Below, one piece after another: positions 25,082 through 33,934 of a DNA stretch of 64,000 bases (position 1 is the first letter of the stretch; the number at the start of each line of letters is the position of its first letter). The translations under genes were made by a program, and so were the position numbers. The notes beneath the pieces were generated by a model. The model was given only the letters and a program-made list of their open reading frames with translations, was not told where the DNA came from and did not search any database. Source of the stretch: Candidatus Pelearchaeum maunauluense (lineage in GTDB: Archaea > Thermoproteota > Nitrososphaeria_A > Caldarchaeales > Caldarchaeaceae); assembly GCA_030059675.1 (NCBI GenBank), contig JANVYQ010000002.1, positions 82,260-146,259 on the forward strand. Reading direction: 5' to 3'.

Positions 25082-25876
25082 TTAGAAGACCATTCTTACT
25101 GCGAAGAACAACGCGAGAGAAGCCACGAATGCGGCTACCCATATTGTCGTGTTCCAGCTCATTATCTTCTGGCCGTCTAGGGGGCCTATTGGTATTAGGT
25201 TGAAGAACGCTAGGAACGCGTTGATGTGCGCTAGCGCTCTCAGGGGGAATTGGGGCAGTAGCGGCTGTAGTGGGATTAGCGCTATCGCTATCGCTATGTT
25301 CGTGAGGGGGCCTGCAAGGGCTACTTTGCCCATATGCCTATGCGTGGCCGCTCCCCAGATAACTACTGCCCCAGGGGCTATGATGATGAAGAACGGCAAT
25401 CCTATGAAGACGATGAGCGAGGTTATCGCGGTCAGCGCGGCTCCGAAGGCGTAGATCTTGAAGCGGGCGGACAAGCCTCTGCGGAGGGCGACGAATTTAT
25501 GGGCCAGCTCGTGGGCTATGAAGGATGCTGCGAAGCCGATGAGCATGAACGCGGTGATTGCTGGCGAGAATATCACCCCGCGCGAGAGGGCGAAGCCAGC
25601 CAGCATGACGAGGGCAGCCCCAGCCGCTAAATGGCCCAGCTCATCGGCGCTGAATACTCTCTCACGCGCTCTCGCAACGTGAGGCGGGGCTACGGCGTAT
25701 CCCCAGCCAGTCTCATCACGCGCCTCACGCCGCTTAATTTCCTCTGGGCTCTTCGCCGCAAAAACCCCTGGACAGCTATGCTTCTCAGGAATCCTATGCT
25801 CGGCGCAGAAGAACTCGCCGCAATAAGCGCATTTGAACGGGAGTAGCTCATCTCTTCCACATACACCGCATCTCAT
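25082..25876 (-). CDS. AN1-type zinc finger fused to an S2P-like membrane metalloprotease
   Basis: A 264-residue protein. Residues 1-40 form an AN1 zinc finger (CGVCGR...CAYCGEFFCAEHRIPEKHSC). After a linker come about five membrane segments of a site-2 protease (M50): HELAH in the second helix supplies the zinc ligands and FNLIPIGPLDGQK near the end supplies the third and the conserved Asp-Gly. Such proteases cut membrane-bound substrates inside the bilayer. AN1-S2P fusions occur in archaea; the AN1 part probably recruits substrates. Confidence 0.88.
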   Translation of the reverse strand: MRCGVCGRDELLPFKCAYCGEFFCAEHRIPEKHSCPGVFAAKSPEEIKRREARDETGWGYAVAPPHVARARERVFSADELGHLAAGAALVMLAGFALSRGVIFSPAITAFMLIGFAASFIAHELAHKFVALRRGLSARFKIYAFGAALTAITSLIVFIGLPFFIIIAPGAVVIWGAATHRHMGKVALAGPLTNIAIAIALIPLQPLLPQFPLRALAHINAFLAFFNLIPIGPLDGQKIMSWNTTIWVAAFVASLALFFAVRMVF

Positions 25877-25995
25877 AACCCAAGGCCTCTTAAACTTCCG
25901 TTGCTACAAGCTTAGCCGCCTATTTATTGATAGCTTTCGGGCTAAAACTCTTTAGGAGGAAGGTGGTTGTAGGGAGTAAGGAAGGGTGCTTTGGC

Positions 25996-26424
25996 ATGTC
26001 TAGGGGCTTTGGCGAGGATGTGGGCAGGATAGCTAGGGAGCTCGCGGAGAAGATACGCGAGGCCGTTGAAGCCTCGCTTTCCGCCGTGCCCTCCACGCTA
26101 TACGGCGGCTATAGGCGGCCAATAACTGAGATGCGCGTGGAGGACGGCTACATCTACCTACTCGTGGAGCTTCCGGGATGTAGCCGCGATAACATCTCCC
26201 TAACGGTGGAGAGTAGGGAGGTTGAGGTGGAGGCGCGGTACAGCGACCCACCATTCCCAGAGATGCGCAACATGGCACGCTACCGCGACGGCGGGTTTAG
26301 GAGGAGGATAGACTTCCCACACAGCGTAGATACCAGCGATATACAGGCGAAATATGTTGATGGCGTTCTATACCTAAGGCTTAAACTAGCCCAGCCCAGC
26401 GGCACTAGGGTTAAGATAGAATGA
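25996..26424 (+). CDS. hsp20: Small heat shock protein (Hsp20/alpha-crystallin)
   Basis: 142 residues from ATG 25996 (a longer form from 25927 is possible). The alpha-crystallin core shows MRVEDGYIYLLVELPGC and FRRRIDFPHSVDTSDIQAKYVDGVLYLRL, including the GVL motif in the last conserved strand. Acts as an ATP-free holdase for unfolded proteins. Overlaps the DNA ligase start by 4 bases (ATGA). Confidence 0.85.
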   Translation: MSRGFGEDVGRIARELAEKIREAVEASLSAVPSTLYGGYRRPITEMRVEDGYIYLLVELPGCSRDNISLTVESREVEVEARYSDPPFPEMRNMARYRDGGFRRRIDFPHSVDTSDIQAKYVDGVLYLRLKLAQPSGTRVKIE

Positions 26425-28010
26425 GCGGCGCTCATTATGCCGCTTTCGTAGAGCTCTGTGAGAAGCTGGAAAAAACACCAGGACGAAACCAGAAGATACA
26501 GCTGGTCGCGGCGTATCTCAGGACGCTCTCGCCAGAGGAAGCGAAGATAGCAGCTTACATGCTGGTTGGCAGGGCTACGGAGGAGAAGGGGAAGACGCCG
26601 CTCAACGTTGGCTGGGCGGCTGTGCGCGACGTGCTGGACGCGGGCATAACGAAGCCCCTCGTTGAAACGCCCCTAACGCTTCTGGAGCTTTGGTCATCCC
26701 TCAAGTCGGCGGCGCAGGCAAGTGGTGAAGGCTCGCGGACTCGTAAGAAGGCGGTCATAGAGGCGCTCCTTTCGCGGATGAGCGAGGTTGAGCGGAAGTG
26801 GTTCATCAGGATGCTTTTCGGCGAGATGCGGCACGGCGTAAGCGCAGGCTTGCTGCTTGACGCAATAGCCCAGGTCTCTGGGCTTGACGCTGAGCGGGTT
26901 AGGCGGCTTGACATGGTGATAGGCGACATAGGCGAGCTGGCCAAGCTGGCCGTTAAGGGCAAACTAACAACAGCTGGCATGAGGCTCTTCAGCCCCGTCA
27001 GACCTATGCTGGCAGAGATGAGCGAGACAGCCCAGGACGCGATTAGGGAGCATGGCGGCAAGACGGCGTTTGAGCCAAAGTTTGACGGCGTGAGGTTGCA
27101 GATACACAAGCAGGGAGACGTGGTAAGGCTCTACACGCGCCGCCTCTCTGACGTTACCCACAGCCTGCCAGACGTGGTTGATGTCGTCAAGAGGGCTGTA
27201 AAGGCCTCCGAGGCCGTGCTGGACGCTGAGGTAGTAGCCGTAGACCAGGCGGGCAAGGCTCTTCCATTCCAAGAGACCATGCGGAGACTAGGCAGAGAGA
27301 GGGACGTGGAGGAGGCGGTAACCCAGATACCGCTACAGCTCAAGGTCTTTGACATCCTATACCTTGAGGGCGACACGGTTATTGACAAGCCCTACATGGA
27401 GAGGCACCGACTCCTGGAGAGGGTTGTAGAGGATGGCTCTCTCCTAGCGGAGCAGCTAATTACAGACAACGCCGAGGAGGCTGAACGCTTCATGGAGCGC
27501 GTGTTGGAGCAGGGGCATGAGGGCCTCATCGCCAAGGACCCGCGGAGCGCATACACACCTGGCAGGAGGGGCGGGCACTGGCTCAAGATAAAGCCAGCCG
27601 AGAGGCTGGACGTGGTTATTATCGCCGCTGAGTGGGGGCATGGCAGGAGACAAGGCTGGCTCAGCAACTACCACCTCGCCGTCCTCGACAAAGAGACGGG
27701 GAGCTTTGAGATGGTGGGCAAGACCTTCAAGGGGCTTACCGACAGGGAGTTTGAGGAGATGACGCGGAGGCTGCAGGAGATTAAGCTCGCGGATACTGAG
27801 TGGGGCTTGATCGTCAGGCCTGAGATAGTGGTTGAGGTTGCCTATAATGAGATACAGCGGAGCCCCCACTATAGGAGTGGCTATGCCCTGCGCTTCGCCC
27901 GAATAACGAGGATACGCGACGACAAGCCTCCCAGCGAGGTGGATACCCTCCAGCGCCTCAGGATGCTATACGAGAAGCAGTTTGAGAAGAAGGGGAGGCT
28001 GGAGGAATAG
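26421..28010 (+). CDS. lig: ATP-dependent DNA ligase
   Basis: A 529-residue archaeal DNA ligase I. The N-terminal DNA-binding domain is followed by the nucleotidyltransferase core with motif I EPKFDGVRLQI (catalytic Lys near residue 220), motif III and IV (FDILYLEG, EGLIAKDPRS) and motif V (GHWLKIKPAERLDVVI), then an OB-fold domain ending with RFARITRIRDDKPP. It seals nicks in replication and repair. It is slightly shorter than the usual about 560-600 residues but all motifs are present. Confidence 0.95.
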   Translation: MSGAHYAAFVELCEKLEKTPGRNQKIQLVAAYLRTLSPEEAKIAAYMLVGRATEEKGKTPLNVGWAAVRDVLDAGITKPLVETPLTLLELWSSLKSAAQASGEGSRTRKKAVIEALLSRMSEVERKWFIRMLFGEMRHGVSAGLLLDAIAQVSGLDAERVRRLDMVIGDIGELAKLAVKGKLTTAGMRLFSPVRPMLAEMSETAQDAIREHGGKTAFEPKFDGVRLQIHKQGDVVRLYTRRLSDVTHSLPDVVDVVKRAVKASEAVLDAEVVAVDQAGKALPFQETMRRLGRERDVEEAVTQIPLQLKVFDILYLEGDTVIDKPYMERHRLLERVVEDGSLLAEQLITDNAEEAERFMERVLEQGHEGLIAKDPRSAYTPGRRGGHWLKIKPAERLDVVIIAAEWGHGRRQGWLSNYHLAVLDKETGSFEMVGKTFKGLTDREFEEMTRRLQEIKLADTEWGLIVRPEIVVEVAYNEIQRSPHYRSGYALRFARITRIRDDKPPSEVDTLQRLRMLYEKQFEKKGRLEE

Positions 28011-28098
28011 CGTGGGGAATCCCAGCATACTACCAGTGGAATTCCATCATGCGCCAGCTAGCCAAACGGTTATTAGAGTATAGGCCGGCGAGGAGGCC

Positions 28099-28665
28099 AT
28101 GGCAAGGATACGCCCCGCCCTCTTCGGGTTCTCCATACTCACGTTGGCGGGGGCTATAGCCACGCTGGGGACGCAGACAGCTGGCATGATAGCCCCCTCA
28201 GACCAAATGCGCGTGTTGGCGACGCTCTTCAACGCGCTGGCACCCATGCTCTCACCCCTCTCATCGGCGGCGGGCACTAAGGTGCTCATGCCAATAGGCG
28301 GTGAGGAGCTAGCCCTCGGAATAGCTCCCCTAATCGCATGGGTCGCTGCTGGCGTGGCTATAGGCCTGATGAGCAGGGACGGGAGCGAGGCTGCAACGGC
28401 ATCACTAGCCCTGGCAAGCCTAACATACATACTATGGCTGGGCTTGGCCCTGCTGGTTCTCCCAAGCACGGGAGCGGCTATACCCTGGAGCAACTACCTG
28501 GACATGGTTGTGAGCAGGATACTCGTCTCAACACCACTGGACTTCTTCTCAATCTACATAATACCCACAGCCCTCTCAGCAGCCACCACGTCCCTCTACC
28601 AGAAAGCCACCAGGCCGAGAATACATGAGAAGCCTATAGAGAGAAGGAGGATATGGGACTACTAG
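28099..28665 (+). CDS. Membrane protein of unknown function
   Basis: 188 residues with about four hydrophobic segments (near 7-28, 77-95, 108-128 and 140-160) and a basic C-terminal tail (ATRPRIHEKPIERRRIWDY). No domain recognised. It follows the ligase gene by 88 bases on the same strand. No signal of transfer. Confidence 0.55.
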   Translation: MARIRPALFGFSILTLAGAIATLGTQTAGMIAPSDQMRVLATLFNALAPMLSPLSSAAGTKVLMPIGGEELALGIAPLIAWVAAGVAIGLMSRDGSEAATASLALASLTYILWLGLALLVLPSTGAAIPWSNYLDMVVSRILVSTPLDFFSIYIIPTALSAATTSLYQKATRPRIHEKPIERRRIWDY

Positions 28666-28693
28666 GTCAGAAAAAGAAAAGGGGGAAGGGTTT

Positions 28694-28726
28694 CTGGGAT
28701 GGTGATGGGGACTTAGCCCATCCCAG
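28694..28726. repeat. Inverted repeat at the 3' end of the Lys-rich gene
   Basis: CTGGGATGG (28694-28702) and CCATCCCAG (28718-28726) are exact 9-base arms with a 15-base loop. They cover the stop codon region of the minus-strand basic-protein gene and could form a hairpin in its mRNA end, or in the converging transcript from the membrane gene. Confidence 0.4.
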
Positions 28727-28877
28727 TCTCTTCCGCCGCGGCGGGTGAGGGCGCAGCAGCCCTCGCCCGCGCTCCTCGCGCGGATTTCTTCTTGGTGGCT
28801 GCTTTCGTCTTACCCGTTTTTTTAGCTCCCTTCTTGCTTGATTTCTTAGCTGTCTTCTTTCCCTTCTTTGCTGGCAT
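28713..28877 (-). CDS. Lys/Ala-rich basic mini-protein (histone H1-like)
   Basis: 54 residues, very rich in Lys, Ala and Arg (MPAKKGKKTAKKSSKKG at the start, KKKSARGARARAA later), with a short acidic end (AAEETGMG). The composition is like H1-type tails or small nucleoid proteins. A TATA-like TCTTTTATG near 28909-28918 on this strand places the transcription start near 28887, supporting ATG 28877 instead of ATG 28895. It probably binds nucleic acid; no fold is predicted by eye. Confidence 0.65.
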   Translation of the reverse strand: MPAKKGKKTAKKSSKKGAKKTGKTKAATKKKSARGARARAAAPSPAAAEETGMG

Positions 28878-29006
28878 CTCCGTTTCCTCGTGCATAATTG
28901 ATTATGGGAGACATAAAAGATTTTCGGAAAAAATTATTGTCAAACCTACCCGATAGCATATTGCTTAACCCTTTAAGCAACCACTTTGGCCTTATCTGCG
29001 AGGGTA

Positions 29007-29336
29007 ATGAGCAGAATAACGTTAGGAGAGTTTAAGCGCGTTGAGATACGTGTGGGTAGGGTTGTTGCAGCGGAGCGTGTGAAGGGGACTGATAGGATAA
29101 TCAAGCTGCGGGTGGACTTCGGCGATAAGCAGATGCAAGCGCTCACAGGCCTTGGCCACATCTACGAGCCTGAGCACTTCATAGGAAAGAAATACGCGTT
29201 CGTAACCAACCTTGAGCCGAAGAAGCTTAGGGGGGAGGTGTCGGAGTGCATGGTCCTCGCTGCTGTGGAGAGCGATGATAGCATAGCTCCTTTAGTTCCT
29301 GAGAGGGATGTGAGGGAGGGCTCTCCCGTATACTAG
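29007..29336 (+). CDS. tRNA-binding OB-fold protein (CsaA/MetG C-terminal-like)
   Basis: 109 residues from ATG 29007. Conserved pattern: FKRVEIRVGRVVAAERVKG, LRVDFGDK and the last third (KYAFVTNLEPKKLRGEVSECMVLAA), as in the EMAP II/Trbp111-type OB fold. It is a free form of the C-terminal domain of methionyl-tRNA synthetase and would bind tRNA non-specifically. An earlier start at 28986 is possible but lies outside the family core. Confidence 0.85.
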   Translation: MSRITLGEFKRVEIRVGRVVAAERVKGTDRIIKLRVDFGDKQMQALTGLGHIYEPEHFIGKKYAFVTNLEPKKLRGEVSECMVLAAVESDDSIAPLVPERDVREGSPVY

Positions 29337-29389
29337 CCCTCCTCCTGGGGTCTCTTAATATAATCGGCGGGTAGCAGTAGGCTTGGGCC

Positions 29390-30688
29390 TTGGTGGTGAA
29401 GACGCTCTTCGTCAAGGATGTGTTCGGCCTGGCAGGGGGGTCGCGGGTTGAGCTGCTGGGCTGGGTGAGGAATAGGCGGCTGCATGGTAAGTTGGTCTTC
29501 CTAGACGTGCGCGACTCAACTGGGGTTATCCAGGTTGCGGTTAAGGTGGGCGTCGCGAGCGGCTCTGCTTATGAGAATGCTGTGCGCGTGGGTAGGGAGG
29601 CCGCTGTAAGGGTGGTTGGGGAGGCTGTCAAAGACCCCCGCGCCCCTGGCGGGGTTGAGATAGCCTGCCGCGAGCTTGAGGTGGTGGGTGAGGCTCTTGA
29701 GGAGTTTCCGATAAAGCCTGGCGTGGGCGCGCGCTTCCTCCACGACCATAGGCACCTCCACCTGAGAAGCCCCAAGGTCTCGGCAGTCATGCGCGTCAGG
29801 GCTAAGCTACTTGACGCGGCGCGGCGGTGGTTTGAGGAGAACGGCTTCGTGGAGATACACTGCCCCACATTCATAACCGCGGCGGTGGAAGGCGGCGCGA
29901 CGCTCTTCAAGGTGGACTACTTCGGACGCGAGGCGTACTTGACGCAGAGCGTACAGTTCTACCAGGAGGCGGCGATATATGGGCTGGAGAAGGTGTATAG
30001 CATACAGCCCAGCTTCAGGGCTGAGAAGAGCAAGACGAGGAGGCATCTGACAGAGTTCTGGCATGTGGAGGCGGAGCTCGCCCACGCTGGGCTTGAGGAC
30101 TTGATGAAGGTCGTTGAGGGGCTTGTCAGCTTCTCTGTGAGGGAGGCCGTGGAGAGGAGCGCGGAGGAGCTCCGCACTATAGGGAGGTCGTTCAACACCT
30201 CTTCTGTCGAGCCTCCGTTTGAGAGGATAAAGTATGCGGAGGCGCTGGAGCTTTTGGAGTCGCGGGGAGTGTCGCTGGAGTGGGGCTCAGACCTAGGGGC
30301 TGATGAGGAGCGGATACTCACCCAGCAGTTTGAGAAGCCGTTCTTCGTAACCCACTATCCGAAGGAGGCTAAAGCCTTCTACCATATGCCAGACCCGCGT
30401 GATGGGCGGGTTACGCTCTCAGCCGACCTGCTCGCGCCGCAGGGGTATGGCGAGATAGTGGGAGGTGGCCAGCGCATACACGACTATAACCAGCTGCTGG
30501 AGCGTATTAGGGAGGAGGGGCTTAACCCAGAGGAGTATAAGTGGTATCTGGACCTGCGTAAGTATGGTTCTGTGCCTCACAGCGGCTTTGGGCTTGGCGT
30601 TGAGAGGCTTCTACAGTGGGTTCTGGGGCTGCGGAGCGTTAGGAGCGCGTGCCTCTTCCCAAGGACGCGGGCGCGCCTCTACCCATGA
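29390..30688 (+). CDS. asnS: Asparaginyl-tRNA synthetase
   Basis: 432 residues, class II synthetase of the Asp/Asn group. An N-terminal OB domain (RVELLGWVRNRRLHGKLVF) is followed by the catalytic domain with motif 1 in EIHCPTFITAAVEGGATLF, motif 2 FRAEKSKTRRHLTEFWHVEAE and motif 3 GFGLGVERLLQWVLGLRS. LTQSVQFYQEA and the lack of Asp-specific residues in the second motif favour AsnS over AspS, though non-discriminating activity cannot be excluded. Start may be one of the two GTGs just after the TTG at 29390. It overlaps the methyltransferase by 4 bases. Confidence 0.8.
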   Translation: MVVKTLFVKDVFGLAGGSRVELLGWVRNRRLHGKLVFLDVRDSTGVIQVAVKVGVASGSAYENAVRVGREAAVRVVGEAVKDPRAPGGVEIACRELEVVGEALEEFPIKPGVGARFLHDHRHLHLRSPKVSAVMRVRAKLLDAARRWFEENGFVEIHCPTFITAAVEGGATLFKVDYFGREAYLTQSVQFYQEAAIYGLEKVYSIQPSFRAEKSKTRRHLTEFWHVEAELAHAGLEDLMKVVEGLVSFSVREAVERSAEELRTIGRSFNTSSVEPPFERIKYAEALELLESRGVSLEWGSDLGADEERILTQQFEKPFFVTHYPKEAKAFYHMPDPRDGRVTLSADLLAPQGYGEIVGGGQRIHDYNQLLERIREEGLNPEEYKWYLDLRKYGSVPHSGFGLGVERLLQWVLGLRSVRSACLFPRTRARLYP

Positions 30689-31248
30689 CCGAGCCATACT
30701 CACCAGCGGAGGATACGCTACTCCTCATCAAGACGCTGGAGCGTACCGAGGTTGGGGGAGTGGTTGTTGAGATTGGCTGCGGTCTGGGCGCAGTGTTGGA
30801 AAGCATAGCAGACCGCGCGGATGAGGTCATAGGGACGGACATACAGCTTGAGGCTCTCCTAGAAGCTAGGAAGAGGCTCACAGCTTTCTACGGCTCTACG
30901 CACCTAATCAACGCCCGCGGCCTTTCGTGCATCAGGAGGAATAACATAATCAGCCTGGTTGTCTCCAACCCTCCCTACCTGCCCGAAGAGCCTGAGATAC
31001 GCGACCCCACCATACACGCAGGGCCAACAGGCGTGGAGACGGCGCTGGAAATCGTCTCCGAGGCTGCTCAAATAATGGCTAAGGGATGCAGAATAATACT
31101 AATAGCGTCAAGCCTATCCGACTTCAACCGATTAAAGGCTGAGACCACCGAGAAAGGGATGGAAATGGAGACGTTATCAAAGCTTGACCTGTTTTTTGAA
31201 AGGCTTATATGCGTACAAATAAGGGGGAAGTGTTCGGCGAAATTTTGA
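30685..31248 (+). CDS. N5-glutamine methyltransferase, HemK2/Mtq2 type
   Basis: 187 residues from ATG 30685, overlapping the asnS stop (ATGA). SAM-binding motif VVEIGCGLGAVLESI, then DIQLEAL and the catalytic NPPYLPE, which defines class I Gln/Asn/adenine methyltransferases. The size and place fit archaeal Mtq2, which methylates the GGQ Gln of release factor aRF1. The start is an inference; an upstream ATG at 30649 would overlap asnS more. Confidence 0.8.
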   Translation: MTEPYSPAEDTLLLIKTLERTEVGGVVVEIGCGLGAVLESIADRADEVIGTDIQLEALLEARKRLTAFYGSTHLINARGLSCIRRNNIISLVVSNPPYLPEEPEIRDPTIHAGPTGVETALEIVSEAAQIMAKGCRIILIASSLSDFNRLKAETTEKGMEMETLSKLDLFFERLICVQIRGKCSAKF

Positions 31249-31294
31249 TTAAAGATAAATTAGCTGGTTTGGTAGAGTCATCCCCCAGCCCCCT

Positions 31295-33226
31295 ATGGGG
31301 GAGGCAAGGCGGGGGTTGCACCGCTTCTCGGATGTGGAGCTTAAGCGGGACGTTGGGTGGTTTGGCTCATTCGCGATGGGGTATGGCGATGTTGGAGCTG
31401 ACATCTTCATAGCCCTCGGAATAGTAACGCTCTACGCAGGCGGCGCAGCTCCCCTCGCATTCTTGATAGCAGCCCTCGTTTATGTCGCCGTTGGTCTGGC
31501 ATACGCGGAGCTGGCTCCCATATATCCCTACGCAGGCGGCTCTCAGGTATATGCCATGCGCGCATCCAACAGTCTGGCAGGCTTCCTAGCAGGCTGGGCG
31601 CTAATGCTCGATTACATCCTCTGCATATCCCTCTTCGCCGTTGCCGCGGCTGGCTACCTCAAGTTCCTCTTCCCGATTCTAAGCATCCTATCACTGGAGA
31701 TACCCCAGCTTGGCGTAGGGCTTCCAAGCATAGGCGTGGTGGGAGCGCTGCTGGTTGCGCCGCTAATATTCCTAAATTATATAGGAATAAAATACTCGGC
31801 CAGCTTCATAGCGTTTCTTGTCTGCTTCGGCCTGCTCGTCCAGGGCGTTATACTCTTCCTAGGGTATGCGCTGGCATTTGAGCCTGAGCGCATGCTGGAG
31901 CAGGTCTGGATATTCGGAAGTGATGAACAGCTACCAGAGGTGGGCTACCTCCCCTGGCTTGACATAAACACCAACAACTTCCTCTACGGCTTGACGCTCG
32001 CCATGGCCTCCTTCATAGGGATTGAGTCTATAGCGCAGGCTGCTGAGGAGACGAAGCGGCCCCACCGCTGGATACCGCGGGCCGCGAAGCTCTCTGTGGT
32101 TGCGGTCTTCCTCTCGGTCATACTCTTCGCCGTCCTCTCTATGGGTGTGCTGGAGTGGAAGACGCTGGGCAGCGCGTATGAGAATCCAGTAGCTCGCCTG
32201 GTGGTGGCTTTCCCGATAGTGGGCATATACCTAGCCCCCCTAGTTGCGTTCGCGGCCTTCATACTATGCTACGCCTCTTCCAACACTGGGGTTATAGGAA
32301 TCTCAAGGCTCGCAGCCAGCATGGGGCGTTTCGGGCTACTCCCAAGGTGGTTCTATAAAATCCACCCACGGTACAGAACACCGACGAGGACGCTCACGGT
32401 CTTCGGCATCATAGGCCTGCTAATCGCCATGGTCGGAGACATACCGTTCATAGCCAGCATCTACAACTTCGGAGCCCTGCTGAGCTATATGCTCCTCATG
32501 TATAGCTTGTTGCTGCTGAGGAATAGGGACCAGGACGTTTATAGGCCTTGGAAGATTCCGCTATCGCTTAAGTTCAGGCGGGGCGATGGTGTGTTTGAGC
32601 TGCCGCTGGTTGGGCTTCTAGGCCTCGCGGGGACAACAGCCCTGTGGATTCTAGTAGTCTTCCTACACCCATTCGGCAGGCTCTTCGGCTTCGCCTGGAT
32701 AGCTGTCGGAATAGCCTTCTACATAATCAGCAGGAGGATAACTGGGAAGCAGCTCCTAAGCCATGAGGAGGGTGAGATGATAGCGCCGATGGCTTATAGG
32801 ATGGATATAGGAATACTCATAAGGCCATACGACGACCTGGATGTGGTGAGGAAGACGATAACCCACCACTTGGATAAGCGCTTCAGGGTTAGGCTCATAA
32901 GCGTCCTGGACCCCGCAGCCATAGGGAAAGAGGCGATGAGAAGCCCAGCCGAGGTTCAGAGATACCGCGAGCATCTTGAGGCAGACCTGGCTGAGCTATG
33001 CCGAAACCTTAGAGAAAAGGGATACGAGGCTGCCTACTGCGTCCACGTAGGGGATTTTGACGCGATAGTCGAGCAGGAGCTCCAGTCGGGCAAGATAGAC
33101 ATGCTCGCATACATCAAGCGCTCCACCGAGAAGGCCACGCTGGAGAAGGGACACGATCCAGCAATACATAAAATAATGCAGAAATACCCAGGTAAGATAA
33201 TGGTCTTGAAGAGAACGGGTGAGTAG
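31295..33226 (+). CDS. Amino acid permease (APC family) with C-terminal UspA-like domain
   Basis: 643 residues. The first about 470 residues form 12 membrane segments of an APC-superfamily transporter (VGWFGSFAMGYGDVGADIF at the start, a unwound G-x-G-like region, SFIGIESIAQAAEETKRP). After the last helix (ISRRITGK) comes a cytoplasmic UspA-like domain (about 500-643) beginning MDIGILIRPYDDL and ending GKIMVLKR. APC-USP fusions couple uptake to adenine nucleotide binding. The stop overlaps the start of an Lrp-type regulator domain gene by 8 bases, so these are one unit. Confidence 0.85.
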   Translation: MGEARRGLHRFSDVELKRDVGWFGSFAMGYGDVGADIFIALGIVTLYAGGAAPLAFLIAALVYVAVGLAYAELAPIYPYAGGSQVYAMRASNSLAGFLAGWALMLDYILCISLFAVAAAGYLKFLFPILSILSLEIPQLGVGLPSIGVVGALLVAPLIFLNYIGIKYSASFIAFLVCFGLLVQGVILFLGYALAFEPERMLEQVWIFGSDEQLPEVGYLPWLDINTNNFLYGLTLAMASFIGIESIAQAAEETKRPHRWIPRAAKLSVVAVFLSVILFAVLSMGVLEWKTLGSAYENPVARLVVAFPIVGIYLAPLVAFAAFILCYASSNTGVIGISRLAASMGRFGLLPRWFYKIHPRYRTPTRTLTVFGIIGLLIAMVGDIPFIASIYNFGALLSYMLLMYSLLLLRNRDQDVYRPWKIPLSLKFRRGDGVFELPLVGLLGLAGTTALWILVVFLHPFGRLFGFAWIAVGIAFYIISRRITGKQLLSHEEGEMIAPMAYRMDIGILIRPYDDLDVVRKTITHHLDKRFRVRLISVLDPAAIGKEAMRSPAEVQRYREHLEADLAELCRNLREKGYEAAYCVHVGDFDAIVEQELQSGKIDMLAYIKRSTEKATLEKGHDPAIHKIMQKYPGKIMVLKRTGE

Positions 33227-33506
33227 GGTGGTCCAGCGGGGAGGACTTAGAGCAATACTCCATGTATTCGTTGATTCCAACTCGCTGGAGAAGGTGGCTC
33301 GCGAGATAACCAAGATACCAGAAGTCGTTGATGTCTATGAAGTAACTGGGGAGTTTGACATCGTGGCTATTATAATGTCGCCAGGCATTGAGCAGTTTAG
33401 GGAGCTTCTGAAGGATAAGATACTCAAGATGCCAGGTGTGAAGAGCGCCGTAACCTCGATAGTTCTCTACACGTATAAGAAGGATGGCGTTGAGACGGGT
33501 GAGTAG
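33219..33506 (+). CDS. Stand-alone Lrp/AsnC ligand-binding (RAM) domain
   Basis: 95 residues with no helix-turn-helix. RAILHVFVDSNSLEKVAREI, VVDVYEVTGEFDIVAI and PGVKSAVTSIVLYTYKK are the alpha-beta RAM domain that binds amino acids in Lrp regulators. GTG start, overlapping the permease stop. It is probably the amino-acid sensor for the permease or regulator partner that works together with the single UspA protein downstream. Confidence 0.85.
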   Translation: MSRVVQRGGLRAILHVFVDSNSLEKVAREITKIPEVVDVYEVTGEFDIVAIIMSPGIEQFRELLKDKILKMPGVKSAVTSIVLYTYKKDGVETGE

Positions 33507-33532
33507 CCTTCTCAACTAGGCGCCGCGTCCTG

Positions 33533-33928
33533 GTGCCCGTCGTTCTAGAGCCTGATGCTGGTCTTTTAATAAGAGCCCTCAGACTACTTGGATGGAGCGA
33601 TTGTGAGTATGTTCTTTTTCACGTTATAGAGCTTCCATTGCCTACGGCTACGTATCGCGAGACAGTCGGATACCTGGTTGAAGATTCTTACAAAAAGCTA
33701 GAGGGTTTGAGGAACTGGCTCATGAATGAGGGATACGATGTGGTGCTTAAGGTTGTCGCAGCGCGCGATGTTGTTGCTGGGATTCTTGAAGAACTTGACC
33801 GAAACCACTACTCGCTAGTCCTACTCCAACGAAAGAAACGTGGTAGATTGGGCATACTTAGCAAAAGCACTACCCAACGACTGCTCAAACGGCTGGCTGC
33901 GCCAGTCCTAATCATGCCAGTCGACTAG
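33533..33928 (+). CDS. UspA-like protein, short N-terminus
   Basis: 131 residues. The end is typical UspA: ARDVVAGILEELDRNHYSLVLLQRKKRG, then STTQRLLKRLAAPVLIMPVD. The G-x-x-G-(S/T) nucleotide loop is replaced by a basic RKKRGRLG stretch. The expected first strand (ILVPV-like, here RRRVLVPVVL) begins at codons upstream of the GTG at 33533, but no ATG/GTG/TTG starts that longer frame and a TAG limits it. So either translation begins at CTG or GTG, or the start is damaged. It belongs to the permease unit. Confidence 0.7.
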   Translation: MPVVLEPDAGLLIRALRLLGWSDCEYVLFHVIELPLPTATYRETVGYLVEDSYKKLEGLRNWLMNEGYDVVLKVVAARDVVAGILEELDRNHYSLVLLQRKKRGRLGILSKSTTQRLLKRLAAPVLIMPVD

Positions 33929-33934
33929 CTGCCG

